A model generated the notes under the pieces. That model worked only from the letters and a program-made list of their open reading frames with translations, was not told the origin of the DNA and ran no database searches. Made by a program: the position numbers and the translations under genes. Positions 34,992 through 48,100 of a DNA stretch of 64,000 nt are shown piece after piece. The DNA is from Whitmania pigra (lineage: Eukaryota; Annelida; Clitellata; Hirudinida; Haemopidae). The stretch lies in the NCBI GenBank assembly GCA_021613335.1, contig JAJTWR010000329.1, forward strand, positions 79,501 through 143,500, read 5' to 3'. Positions within the stretch are counted from its first letter, which is position 1. Each line of letters starts with the position of its first letter.

Positions 34992-37900
34992 ATGCACGAA
35001 CCTAATTCCTTGCCCGCAGAGGATTCCTCATCAACACCGATATTTTCCTTATCATCATCATCATCATCATCATCGCATTCCAACTCATCCACGTGGCCAC
35101 CAGGGGATGGTGGTTGGACGGGTGAACCCCAGTGGCACGTGTTCGTCTTGTTGTTTTTGGTGGCCGCTGGTGTGGTTGGCAACAGTTTGGTTTGCGTTGC
35201 TGTCTGCGTCGAAAAGAAGCTGCAAAACGTCACAAATTACTTTTTGGTTTCCCTGGCCATCGCTGATCTTCTCGTGTCTGTCGTGGTCATGCCCTGCTGC
35301 ATCGTCCAAGAATTTGTCGGTAATTTTACGCCATTACTTTTTACATTTTTATTCATTTCGTTATTTTGAAAAATCGTTGCTGTAAAAAAAAGTCAAATCG
35401 ACGGTTTTCCACCCTGTTTATGAAAAATTTAGGCCATTTCTAACGCTTAGAATTTTTGTGAGTTTTTGAAATTCTTGCACTGAAATTTTCAGAAAAATAA
35501 GAAACATTTTCTTGAAAAATAACTCGAAGCATTACGAGGAAATGCGAGGATTTCGTGTGATGTTTGCACAATCCACCCTGGTTCCCACGAAATTCAAGTT
35601 CAAATAAGTCATTTTTAAGCCAATTAAATGTTTCGTGAAATTTTTTAATAAATGCAAGACTCCTTCCCAGGAAGCATGAAGCAACAACTGAATCAATGCA
35701 TTTTTTTGTGAATCGACAACTGATTTAATGCACTGCTTGGTGAATCGAGAACTGAATCGGTGCATTGCTCGGTTAATCAATCTCCCCCTGTAAGAGTGTC
35801 GATTAAAAATAAAACATTCCAATAAAGTTGTTATTAAATGACAGAATTATTCCGATTGTAGAATGAATGTAATATATAAGTAATGCAGTATAACTTATTA
35901 TATAAAGAAATATTATGTATTATAAAATAAAGTAATGTATGGATGAATATAGCATAATACAAAATAGAGTATTATTGTACAACATAAAATAAAAAAGTAC
36001 CTGATTTCATTCCCTCTTCAGGTCACTGGCCTCTCGGTGTGGCCTTGTGCAACACATGGTTGGTGGCTGACGTGACCCTGTGCACATCGTCCATCATGCA
36101 CATGTGCACCATATCCATGGACAGATATCTGGGAGTCAAGTTCCCTTTAAAGATGAGAAACAGGTCAAAGTTCATCGTCGGAGTTAAGGTCATTTTGGTG
36201 TGGCTCTTCTCTTTAACTCTTGCCAGTCCATTAGTGTTCATCGGTAAGGATACACATCAACGAATCAATTAACTTTAATTTTTATTTAAAAAAATACTTT
36301 TCAGTGCACAGCTGCACATCGTCAGAATGTTTTGTTCAGTATTATTACAATTAGATTATTACATTGTTATTGTAATTACTAAAATAAAATTAACTCAAAC
36401 ATATAACCCTAACCCTAACCAAACATAGATTGAGACGAATATTTGAAATTTGAAGATTAAAATTCAAGAAGTATTCTAAGAAACGATCTTTTGTTTATTT
36501 TCTTAATTAAAAAGGAATGAGTAATTCCCTGGAGATCTTAAACTCGGATGGTCAGTGCGGCATCTTCAATCCTTACTTTCTGATTTACGGGTCCCTCGTG
36601 GCATTCTTCGTACCCTTCATGATCATGTTGATCACTTACACGCTCACCATCCGCCTGCTGAGCAAGAGAGCAAGAACGCTCAAATCCACTTGGAACGACT
36701 CCTGCATGGTTCGCTCCGTTGGAAGGAAAAAGATAAGGTCAAGGTCGAGAAAGTGGGTCAGTTTGAACAGCACCACTGAAAGCTCAACTGAGAATGAAAC
36801 TATTAACAGTACCAAACTCCACCGAACTGGGAAACGTTCCAGAATTTACGGATTCAGTAGGATGCAACGTGAGGTTGGTGACCATTTGCTTGGTGAGTTT
36901 GAAATCATTTTCACTCAAAAATAATGCAGATGTTTGCCAACCATTATCGATGATGGCATTTCATAGTAGCCTAACATTAGCATAAATTACAGAAGAATCA
37001 CCTTTTACCACTAATGCCAATTTTTTTTCTCTTTTATAAAACAGATGGCTGAGGAAAAATAAAATGAATGAATTAAATGTGATGGATCGCACTGACATGT
37101 TGAAAAATTTTTCGTGAATCGGAAATAATAGCCTTCAGCAATGAAATTCATCTGGATTTTGATTTAAAACCGAAATAATGCTGTCGTCAGAAATGTGTGC
37201 AAAGTGGAAATTCATTGCAGTCCAAAAGAAAAAGATAAATTATTACTTGGAATTTCCATTTGAAATGCAATCATTAAGCACTCCCAAATATTGCACACTG
37301 CACTTTCTAAAAAATGTTTTATATGCCAAAAAATTTTAAAAACAAAGTTTTAAATTTTTCTTAAGCTTATCAAATTAATGTTATCTCCGACGCCAATAAA
37401 ATTTATCGTTTTAATTTTAGTTCGTTTTTTAAACGCGAAATCAATTGAAATCAAAATGACAACAAAAACGAAACATTTCTATGTCAAATTTTGAGGCAGC
37501 AATTAAATTTTATCTCGTTTTAATTGCTTATTATTTTAGAAGTTTTAAATGAAGAATTCATTCATCCTTTAGTTCATTCATTCGTCGGCTCGTTCGTTCA
37601 TTCATTCATCAATTCATTCATTTTTAAGGTTAGAAAAATAGAAGGTTCCAATGTCAAGTTACATTCGTGGTCCTCAAATACCACCATCGAGCAGTGCTCG
37701 AATTAAAAAATATCCATTTGATTTTAGGCTGAAATAAATGCAGATCCGAGGCACACAAAGTCCTCCGAATCTGATGGTCACAGCTACGGAAGCACCGAGG
37801 ATCTGAGGTCTCTGAGAAGGCGAACAAAACGAAGTTTGAGGAGGGTTTTGATTGAACCGATGATCAGAAACAAGATGAAATGTCGACCTCCCAGCTTCAG

Positions 37901-39694
37901 AAAAGACGACAACAAAACAAGAAACTGTTCGAGTTCTGCGGATTCCGAGCTTCAAACTTCAGGAATTTCAACAAACGTTCGCACTTTTGGCTCGAAATCT
38001 TTGAGAAGAGGAAGTTTGAGGTGCACGAGATGCTTCGACGGTTTGGATTGTCAAGCGTTTCACGGAAACTGCAGAGGAGTTCAGAGCATCTTCAAGCGTC
38101 ACAACTCCAGGAACTCTGCACCTCCGTCCTACACCAATCTCGCCTCAAACTTTTCAAAAGCACTTCCGATGTCTTTTAAGCACGGGAAAGATAAAAATCA
38201 AATAAAAGCCGACATTTTGACGGCCGGGAAGTGTTGCCAATTGAAGAACTTGTTGAGACCGACTCTTTCGCTCGACACGACACGCATTCACTACGAAATG
38301 TACAGAAGTTCCGAAGATTCTGATCCTTTTGAGTTGATAAAAGATGGAAATGAGGCGCGGAAGCATTCCAAATTTGAGGAAACACTTCAGAATACCACCA
38401 TTCTCATGAACAGAAAGTCACCAATATGTGATAGTGTCAGGTATTGCAATTATTGCTCGATCATGCTTCTCGTAATTCTGCATTATGCAAATATTATTAT
38501 GAACATTTTATTATTATAATAATAATTAATGTTAAAATAACAACAATTAATTTCTCTTGGGAGAAAAATCAATCACGTTTAAGCCTTTCTTTATTTTAGA
38601 AAGCTTTCAGAGAATCGTTTTTATTAAAATGAATTTTAATGAATTTGCTTTTAAAGTGATTTTTATTTTACCGAAATGTGACATTTCTGGATAAACTAAC
38701 TTTAAAATGACTTTTAAAAGTTAATGAATTACAAGTGATTTTTATGATATTTGTACATTTTTATGAACATTTATTTTGTAATTTACAAGTTATAAATAAT
38801 TCCAGCTTTGACAAAAACATGGATTCTCCTCTGCACTCGTTCATCGAAAGATTCCTCGTTTCTCGTGAAGCAGGAAAACAGGGGCAGATGAATTCAGTTA
38901 GGACCGAAAAAAAGGCGGTAAAAGTTTTGGGCGCCATGTTCTGCTTCTTCTTTCTGTGCTGGTCTTCATTCTTCGTCATGAACATCCTCATTGGAATCTG
39001 TCGTAATTGCAGGTTAACTAAATTAATAAATAACTACTAAATAAATAACATAAACTAACAAAGAATTATATAAGTAATTAATTAAACTACTGATAAATAT
39101 ATAATTAAATGGATCGTTTCATTCATGTAACTTTCTTTTATCAATCACATGATTAAGAATCTCCGCGGATTTAAAGCGGATCAAAACATCTCATTCAGTA
39201 AAGTCCAAATCATCTCAGTTATGCAAACGGACTATAATCAAATAAATAAATAAATAAAATCTCATTCAGTAAGAATGTAAATTGCTAACATGACTGAATG
39301 TCAAGTAATTAATTATTTAAACGCCTTTAACAGATTCAACTCGGTATTGTTCAAATGTTTCCTGTGGCTGGGTTACAGCTCGAGCATAGTCAATCCCATC
39401 ATCTACACAATTTTCAACAAAGCTTTCAAGCAAACCTTCCAATCTCTGCTCACCTGTTCAACGAAATGCTTTCTTTACAAAAGCTCTTCCTCTTCTTCAT
39501 CTGCTTCGTGTTCTTGTTTCCCGCCGAAAACTGCCGTTGGTCCGTTCGTCGACCCCGTCCACAGGCGAAGCACAACGACGACGACAACATCGTCGTCCAA
39601 CTGCAGACGACTCAGCACCAGGAAAAGCATCGCCATCAGTTTCAGCGAAGAATGGCTCGACAAGCATCACGTGAGGATGAGCTGCAACAACTAA
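34992..39694 (+). CDS. 5-HT2-type serotonin receptor (aminergic GPCR, 6 exons)
   Basis: Plasma-membrane amine receptor; family members couple to Gq and phospholipase C. Exons: 34992-35319, 36022-36243, 36515-36892, 37744-38440, 38806-39012, 39334-39694; phases all agree, giving 730 aa. Helix 2 has [14 protein letters not shown]. Helix 3 has D126, the amine-binding aspartate, and DRY at 143-145. Helix 5 has G209-S210...A213..P217, matching the 5-HT2 pattern. Helix 6 has W594 but CWSS in place of CWxP. Helix 7 has NPIIY at 631-635. Cys119 and Cys198 would form the conserved disulfide. The N-terminus is Ser-rich and has NSS. The third cytoplasmic loop is about 340 aa, mostly exon 4, and basic. 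The exon 3/4 junction has an alternative (36873 to 37728) that also keeps the frame. An upstream coding exon is possible, since the frame stays open to about 34880 after a CAG acceptor. Confidence 0.88.
36402..36420. repeat. Short telomere-like (AACCCT) tract
   Basis: TAACCCTAACCCTAACC in an intron of the serotonin-receptor gene: under three units of the TTAGGG repeat on the opposite strand. Confidence 0.7.
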
Positions 39695-39905
39695 TCATAA
39701 TTACGTCAACCACTGCAACAACTAATCATAATTACGTCAGCAACTGCAACAACTAATCATAATTACTTCAACAACTGCAACAACTAATCATAATTACTTC
39801 AACAACTGCAACAACTTATCATAATTACTTCAACAACTGCAACAACTAATCATAATTACTTCAACAACTGCAACAACTAATCATAATTACTTCAACAACT
39901 AATCA
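39682..39905. repeat. 31-bp minisatellite overlapping the receptor stop codon
   Basis: About seven copies of a 31-bp unit beginning CTGCAACAACTAATCATAAT, starting at 39682, 39713, 39744, 39775, 39806, 39837 and 39868. The first copy supplies the last codons and the TAA of the serotonin-receptor gene. Confidence 0.95.
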
Positions 39906-40049
39906 TTAACGACTTCAGTCTCCAAAACATTTTCCTCTCCGTGAAGAGTAAAATGAATTCGTTTCCGTGGAGACCAGGTGAAAAGAAGCGGGAAGAAAAA
40001 AACGAAGTGTGATCAAATAAATGATGACTTTGCACACGACGGTATTCAT

Positions 40050-40200
40050 CTCGATGCGTTGTATCAGCATTTATTTCAATGCGTTGTATCAGCATTCATT
40101 TTAATGCGTTGTATCAACATTCATTTCAATGCATTGTATCAACATTCATTTCAATGCGTTGTATCGTCATTCATTTCAATGCATTGTATCAACATTCAAT
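40050..40200. repeat. 25-bp minisatellite
   Basis: About six copies of a 25-bp unit of the form AATGCGTTGTATCAACATTC followed by ATTTC, with small variants (GCGTTG/GCATTG, CAGCAT/CAACAT). It lies in the probable 3' untranslated region or just beyond. Confidence 0.92.
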
Positions 40201-40237
40201 AAAAATGAGTTACGAAGCTGAGTTTAGGGGTCATTGT

Positions 40238-40600
<363 letters not shown>

Positions 40601-42116
40601 TATGCTGTTATTATTATTATAGGTTGTTATTTTATTGTATTACATTGGTTATATTTCCTGATCGAATCTTTCGACGATTTACAACTTAAGATAAAATTTT
40701 GGCCCACTTTCTGATTGAGTCAAAAGCAGAGCATGTGTTTAATGTTTTCGAGGCGAAGATTATTTCTCAGCGAAATTTGTTTTTGTTTTTTTTTTTTTGA
40801 GATGGTTCGAGTTGAAACAAATAAAGAAAAGAAAAAAGTAATCGATAAGCTCATAATGATCAAATGACAAAGTAACTCATAGTGATTAATTAACAAAACA
40901 AGTCGTGGAATCTATAACCACGCTCAGTCGATGTCAAAACATCGCTTGTGATTCCAGATGAAATGTTAAAGACCTCGTGATGTCCTCGTGATGCTGGAAA
41001 TTTTTGAGAGTTTGTACTCAGTGGACTCAATGGAGATAAACTACTTCCACAAACACCGCCTATCAAGTATTCTTTCTATTCAGATATTGAGACGAGATGG
41101 ACTTTTGAAAATGAATGTCTCGAGACAGATCTAGAGAAGATTTAAAAGGAAGTATTCAGAACTGGTAAGAGTGTATATGTGTGTATTTTATTAACGTCCA
41201 TTTCATAACAAACTGATAGGAACAATGCTGAACGCAGGTCGATGGCTCAGCCAGGGTTTTGAAATCGATCGGGGCAAATCCGTGTGTTTACCTAAATGTT
41301 GTAGCAGTAAAGTATAGTACGGGTGGTTTAGCGACAATTAATTTTACAATAAGAACAATTTATTAAATTAATTAAGATTAGGTTATTACACATATCCAGG
41401 TCTTTTTAATTACTATAAATAATTGCCGTCTTAGGTTATGTTATTACTTTTTATCGATAGCAATTTCACATTCAGTGACGCGGTCCCCTTGTGTCTGAGG
41501 CGTCCCCCCGGAGACGAGAGAATCAAAAAGGAAGTCATCTCATCACGGATGATCACGCTCATCAAGCTCCAAAGATACGCTCCTGCTCCAACGCCAACTT
41601 AGTTAATACTTTTTTGTTATTGCGAATATTAATGTAATTATGCAAAAGTTTGCATAAATTTTATATTTCTCTAAGTTTTATTGGAATCAGATCAAACAGT
41701 CGATCTTCTCGTCTTCTCAAAATGACATAAGCCAAGGTCTTAGCTATCTGGCATTTCCTAATCTTCAGCATCTTATGTAGCTTAAGTAGTGGCTGAAAAA
41801 GGAATCTGCTTTAATTGAGTCCAATGGAATAGCTTTTTAAAGTAATATTTTTATTTTTAACAGCAATTCTGATTTTCTAGCAATATTAATTCGCCCCAAT
41901 GCATTAACCAAATTATATCCTAATTTAATCCTAATTCAAAATATTACTTTTTGTTAAATTATTTTTTAAACAATAAATGCTTTCCATTTATTTGAAATTA
42001 GAAAGAAATTAGCTTCAGTTTTGTTGCGAACTATAAATAAGCAATTAAGTTGGAAATCTACTTTTAATATCCCGGGCTTTCCCGATTATTAGTACGATTT
42101 GAATGCGATTTTTATT
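40601..42116. other. Intergenic region between the receptor and ATM genes
   Basis: About 1.5 kb without a supported gene. The ATM promoter should lie in its right part, but no TATA box or other element could be fixed from sequence alone. Confidence 0.5.
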
Positions 42117-45100
42117 ATGTCGCTTGAACTACGAGAGCTACTTAAAGTCTGTGCAAACGCAGACACGGATAAAGCCTCTGATCGAAAAGTATTTTGGCTT
42201 GACATTGCTTAGTTAAACATGTTTTTTATATTGCTTAACAATAACATAACGGTAACATGTATTGTCATATAACGCAATTGTCTTTTTAAAGAAATGGTCA
42301 GAACAAATAAAGGCTATGCTGGATAGAAAGGCAATATGTTTCAAGTTGCACAACGGAGAAGGAGGACAATGTTGCTGGGATGTAATATTTAAGGTGAAAT
42401 TCGTTTCATTAAACCAGTCCAATTGGAAAGTCCTAACGATATTATCAACTGTTTTAGTATGCTGTGCGCATATTTCAAAAAGACCATTTGGCTGCCTGTA
42501 AATCCAAATCAGGAAAATCAAATAAAAGGACACATGATAATCTTTTCCTTATAAAAACTGTTTTGAAGAATTCTTCAACTGGTAAGCAATAATTTGTTTA
42601 ATTGCCAGTGCAGGTGATTGTGAACTAATGTTAATGTTTTAAAACAGATGGACAAATACGATTAAAACCTGGAAGTGTTATCAAGCTTTTAAACAAATTC
42701 CTCACTGTCGATGACACCAAGGAGATGTATGCCCAAGACTTTTTGAGTTGTGTTTTCAAATACTTTCTGAGCCTGAAAGAAGCTTGGATAAACTTGGATC
42801 ACAAGCTGGCTATAGGTGGTTGAGTAATTAAATTTAATTTTGCAGTTTTTTCTTTCTGTGTTGTATTTGCCTTGCGTGTCGTATTAGGATGGGAAGGCAC
42901 TTTTGAATTTGTCTGCCGTCCACTTTATGTAACATCCCATACTCGGTACAGGCCGGGTTTCTCACAAGATCCCCAATTCGCCTGTTGATGGGATATGGGA
43001 TGAAGTAATATTCTGTAATTTATTGAAATGCTATTCAGAACTACTTGGACATCTAAAGGACATAATGGCTGAGCAACAATCAGGAATCTCATTTGATCAG
43101 TTGAGTATCAGTCGATATCTCTGCACGTGCGTCGAACATGTCATCAATTCGAAGACTGGACTGCCAGGAGATTTTGCAAGTCAAAGCAATGTTTTCTTCA
43201 AGCTGCTCAGAAGCTCAGTGTTGGTTTTAAGATGCCCATTTTTGGTATTTATAACTGTGAAGAAATATTCACTAACTGCTAATTTGGTGGATGACGGTGA
43301 ATACTTGGGTAATGACTTATAAGTTTACTTCTATTGAAACAGAATTTCTGGGAGTTCGGTTGAGTTGTGCGAGCACCTGCTGAGGATTTTAAACCTCGTG
43401 GTGACCTCTTGGTTCCTTGATTCGAGGAATTTCTTCTGCCAACAAGGAGAAGAGGTTTTTCTTTCCCTGCTCAACCTTTGGAAGAGAAGACCTCAGGAGA
43501 AGCTAAAAGTGGGTATCATCATATGTATCAAAGCATTATCATACTTTATTCCTGATACATCCTTGCTAATTTGTTATTTAAAAGTATGGCAGCTTCACAA
43601 ACAAATCCTAATTAGAAATTATTGTTTCTATTTTCATAGATTCAGTTGGCCATGTTTTATCGAATGCAAATTCTTTTGCATCATCCTTGTGGAGTGATTA
43701 AAGAAGAGAGCGGAGCTTATTATGCAACAGATTTAGAGGAATGGAAGGTGAGGTCCGCTTTGGTTGATTTGAAAGTCGATGGAATAATATTCGAGGTCGA
43801 TAATATAATATCAAACAATATTCAAGGTGTGCTTATTTTTAGAATATGCTCAAAGAATTGTTACATGTTCTGGTCTACAGTCTCAATGAGACCACAAATA
43901 GAGGAAGATTTTCTTCAAGGTGATCATTTGTTTTAATTAAACTCACAAATTGGTTATGGAATGGTATTATGGTCTTGAAATATCATTATGGCTTTGGGAT
44001 GTTATGGTGATCAGACTGGTGGTTTATGTTAACAAATATGCTTAATTTTATGGTTCGACAAATACATCAGGCTCATGTAATCTGAGCACAATTTTTCGGC
44101 ACATTGCATTTCCATAAATTCTTAGGTCCTCCGTTAAATGAAGTTTCTTGCAATATTCTGATTTTCATAACCAATTGTTGCAGCAATTCAGAGTCTTCCG
44201 AAGAATTGAACTGCGCTTTTGTTGACCTCGTTTCTGAACTCCTGTTCATTGTGAGATTTTGAACATTTTGCAGTTTGTTTATGTGCTGACATTTAATGTC
44301 TTCTTACACAGCTTGAAGGTTTAGGTGGGGAATTCTTCTTGGAGGGTGATGTTCCATGCCCCACTGTAGAAGGCACATGCCCTCCTTTGGCCAAGAGAAG
44401 GAAAGTCACTGGAAACATAAGAATCTGGGATTGGATACATGGCACCATAAAATCAAATCCTTCCAAAGCTTTCTCATGGTTTGATACTTTGATATGTTAA
44501 AACCTTTATCTAACTGATGCTCATGATTACATACATCACTTTGTAAATGCAATGTTATTGCTCTCAATTGAATTTTCTAGTCTTAGATTTGTTGCCAAAT
44601 TTTAAATCTAGGACAGAAATCCTGCATTCTCTGATATCAAAGTACCCCACAGTTATACCACCTGAAGATTTGATCACTTTTGCTGAAGACTTCATTTTGC
44701 TTTTGCATGAAGACAAGAGAGCCTGTCTTTTTGAAAATACATTAAAATGCCTGAGCACGATCATCACCACCCTTCATAAAAGCCATGGTGACACATTGAA
44801 AAAGTTGAATTTGGTCAAAAATTTAACACAATTGGTTGAAAGGTTACAGTTGTTTTAATGCTCTGCTTTAGGTCGTACGTCCTACACTCATGGATTGAAT
44901 TTTTATCTTCAGTTTGATTACTGCCAGACGTGCCGTAGATCAGAGCTTCGTGCTTTTGACTCGTCTGTTAGAATTTGGATTGTACACTCCCTCGGAAGAT
45001 TTGTGGATGCTGTTTAGGCACGACTTCATCAAGCCTTCGTCATCATCTTTGAATTTTATTCTTTCGTTTCTTGCAAATTGCATTCAAACCTCGGACTTCT

Positions 45101-48100
45101 CGTTCGGACACAGGAGCTTGAGGCTTTTGTTGATCAGATGGTTGCTTCCGGAGAACGAGATAATCGGAGAAGGTAAGGATGGCCTTCTAAAATGTTTACT
45201 GATGAACACTTTATTTAGACTCTATTTATTTAATAGAATGTTCAACTCCCAGCATGGCTTCATTTGGTGTTCTCACAACTGAGAATTTTCCAAACTTGAA
45301 GTTAGCAGCCTCTACACTTTCAATGATCTGCATGACCAAGCCAAAGCTGTGTTATTTGAATGCACGCTCATCAGATCTTGTTTCTAAGGATTCTTTCCCA
45401 TACCAACATCTCTATGATTCATTTACAGAGAAAAGTTTACAAGCTGCTGGGAAATTGCTGCTTATGACATCTTTAAATAATTTTGAATTAGGATTTTTGG
45501 AAAATACAGCCTTAGAATCCAGATTAGAAGTTCATCAATCCGATGATTTGACAAATGTCTCATTGCTGCCTTCTATGAATAAGGATGTTTTTGAAATACT
45601 TCTGAGAGACCTGCAACACTTTTCATTACTGGGATGTAATTTAGAGGTAAAATATTCTTCCTAAAAATAAAAACTCATTATATATTTTCATCGATTATTA
45701 TTTAGTTGCAGCAACTTGAAAAGCAAACAATGATGTGCTGCTTGGCACTGGAATTTCTGTTTGTAAGTCACAAGGAGTGGAAATGCCCATTGAGTGATGC
45801 CAAGTTTTTTCAAATAATTGAGAGATTAAAAGTTTGTTAGAAACTGATTCTGTTACTCAACAATGTTGATGCTATTAATTAATAAGTTGTCAATTTTTTT
45901 AAGGTATCATTCCAGAAGCTATTTGAAAATATGTCTGCCTATTTTTTGCACTCCAATTTACCTGAAGCAAAAAACATAGTAAAAGCCCTTTTGGGATTAC
46001 TCGAAGGATGTGCACGATCAGCAGAATCGGATTGTGCAAAGTTGTTGAGAAAAATTTTACCTTCAGGATTTCCTGATTTCTTCCTTAAACTGATTAAAAG
46101 TCAAAGCACTGCAATGACTGGAGACAAGGAGGATCACGATGATGACGACGACCTATTTGAATGCACAACTCCTATGCCAAGTCAGTCCTATAGAGAAATA
46201 AATGACTTTTTTGATAACTCCCAACAGGAATCATCAAATAGTTCCATGCCATCTGTTGGATTACATCCTTCTTCTCAGAGAGCAACTGAGGATGACCAAA
46301 TCCGAATTGCCATGACTCAATGGCTTTGTGCCTGGATGAGCTTGTATGCGGACGATAATTCTTACACCATAAGTGAACTGCTTAGCTTGTCTTCCACTTG
46401 CGATTCGATGCAAACGAAGCACGGGATCGTTGCCGCTCTGACGTCCGTTCCTCGACTGGAAGATGATGTTATTAACCAAATTGTAGACTTGATCAGATCT
46501 CTCTCAGAGAAAAGTTCAAGCAAAGATCAGGGAGCCATAAAAGTCATCTTCAACCTTTTGATATCAATCTCTCCACATCTCAGTGGGGAAGCTCTCCAAT
46601 GTGTCTCAAACATTATTTCATATTATTGGAGGATCATCCAAGATAATTATAATGAACAAACTTGCCTCTCTCTTGTTGCTTGCACACTTGCACTCTTAAA
46701 AAATATTACATTTAGGAACAATGATTTGGGAGATCAATCGTTATCCGTGTGCAATTATGTTTGCATGCTGATGAAGAAAAACAAATTCATTTTTAGAATT
46801 TTGGCAGTTCACATAATTCCAAGTCTTTTTGGAAGTTTTGAGAGCTTTGAGACACAGATCTATTCCTTGTCAAAATCAGAGCAACAAAAAATATTTCAAT
46901 CACTGGAAACAGTAATTTCTGAATTGCTCGAAGATGGAAGCATTCCCATTAGCTCATTTTTACATTGTTTAATAGCTATTTGGAAAAGTTCTCTGGTCTG
47001 CCAAAAGAAAGTTATTCAGTTTTTACTTAGAATCAGGAAGCATTACCCATCAATGTCTCTACCTTCATTTCACAAGATATTGAGTCACCTAGCAGAGGTT
47101 GAAGGGAACAGCAATCAGAAAGCATTTGTAACCAAACAACTCCTTCACGTGGTTAAGTTTTGGTTGGAAACAGGATACAGTATTAAAGACTTTCCCTTCC
47201 AAATTTTGTTGTCTGCAGATATTGCTCAGTTTCTCAGAACCTATAGCAAAATGATTATTCCAGACCTTGCAGCTAATACTAAGCATCATTCAGAACTTGA
47301 AGAAGTGAGTTTAATTTTGGGGAAAAATAAAAAGGAATTAATTACGGAGAATCTACCCGAAATTCTCATTCTCTTGCTACCATTCTTGGCTGCTTTTGAA
47401 TACAGATCTGATAAATATTCTCAATCCAAAGTAGAAGATGCATTGGAATGCTGCAAAAGGTTGCCTGGTGTAAAGAACTTTAAAAGTTCATTACAGGAGA
47501 ATTTGATTAAAATAATCCAAGGAATATTTTTATCCTATTACGATATTGATGAAATGAATCTTATAATTGAAAAGGGTTTGGGTGGAGACAGTAATTATCC
47601 AGAACCAGACAGTCTGCATTTCAATAAATCCATTGTACTACTGATAATTAATTATTTGATGTCTTTGTGTAAAGCCTCAAATTTTGCGCAGTTAATAAGC
47701 ATGGTTCCTGATGGCTTGCAGATTGTGGTAGTAGAGATAACTAGTGCATTTCACGAACAAACATCCATTTTCGAAAAACTTAGGAATGCTATGTCATTGG
47801 AGTTGTTAACATCTCTCTTGATTCCAAATCTAAAACTTATTTCTGATAATTCACTTCCATTTCTCATCCAACATATCTTCACATTTTCTACGAATTTCCT
47901 CCATTCGGCAATGGCGAAGATGTCAACCGATGCCTTCAAAGGGAGGCAGATCTTAGAAATGGACCAGATTGTGAGAATTGTGTGCAACACGTTCTCGTCT
48001 TTCTTCAGAGCTTCTGCCAATGTCTCTCCTCGAGAAGTAATTTATTATCTGCCACTGATTGTTTCTTCTGCGGTTGACCTAGTCAGAAGTCGCGGAAGCT

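Noticed and set aside
43748..43842. Reading ATM exon 7 straight on past the GTGAGG donor
   Set aside because: The frame stays open, but splicing 43747 to 43843 gives a continuous match to the ATM family (EEWK joined to [10 protein letters not shown]) and keeps the phase for the next exon.
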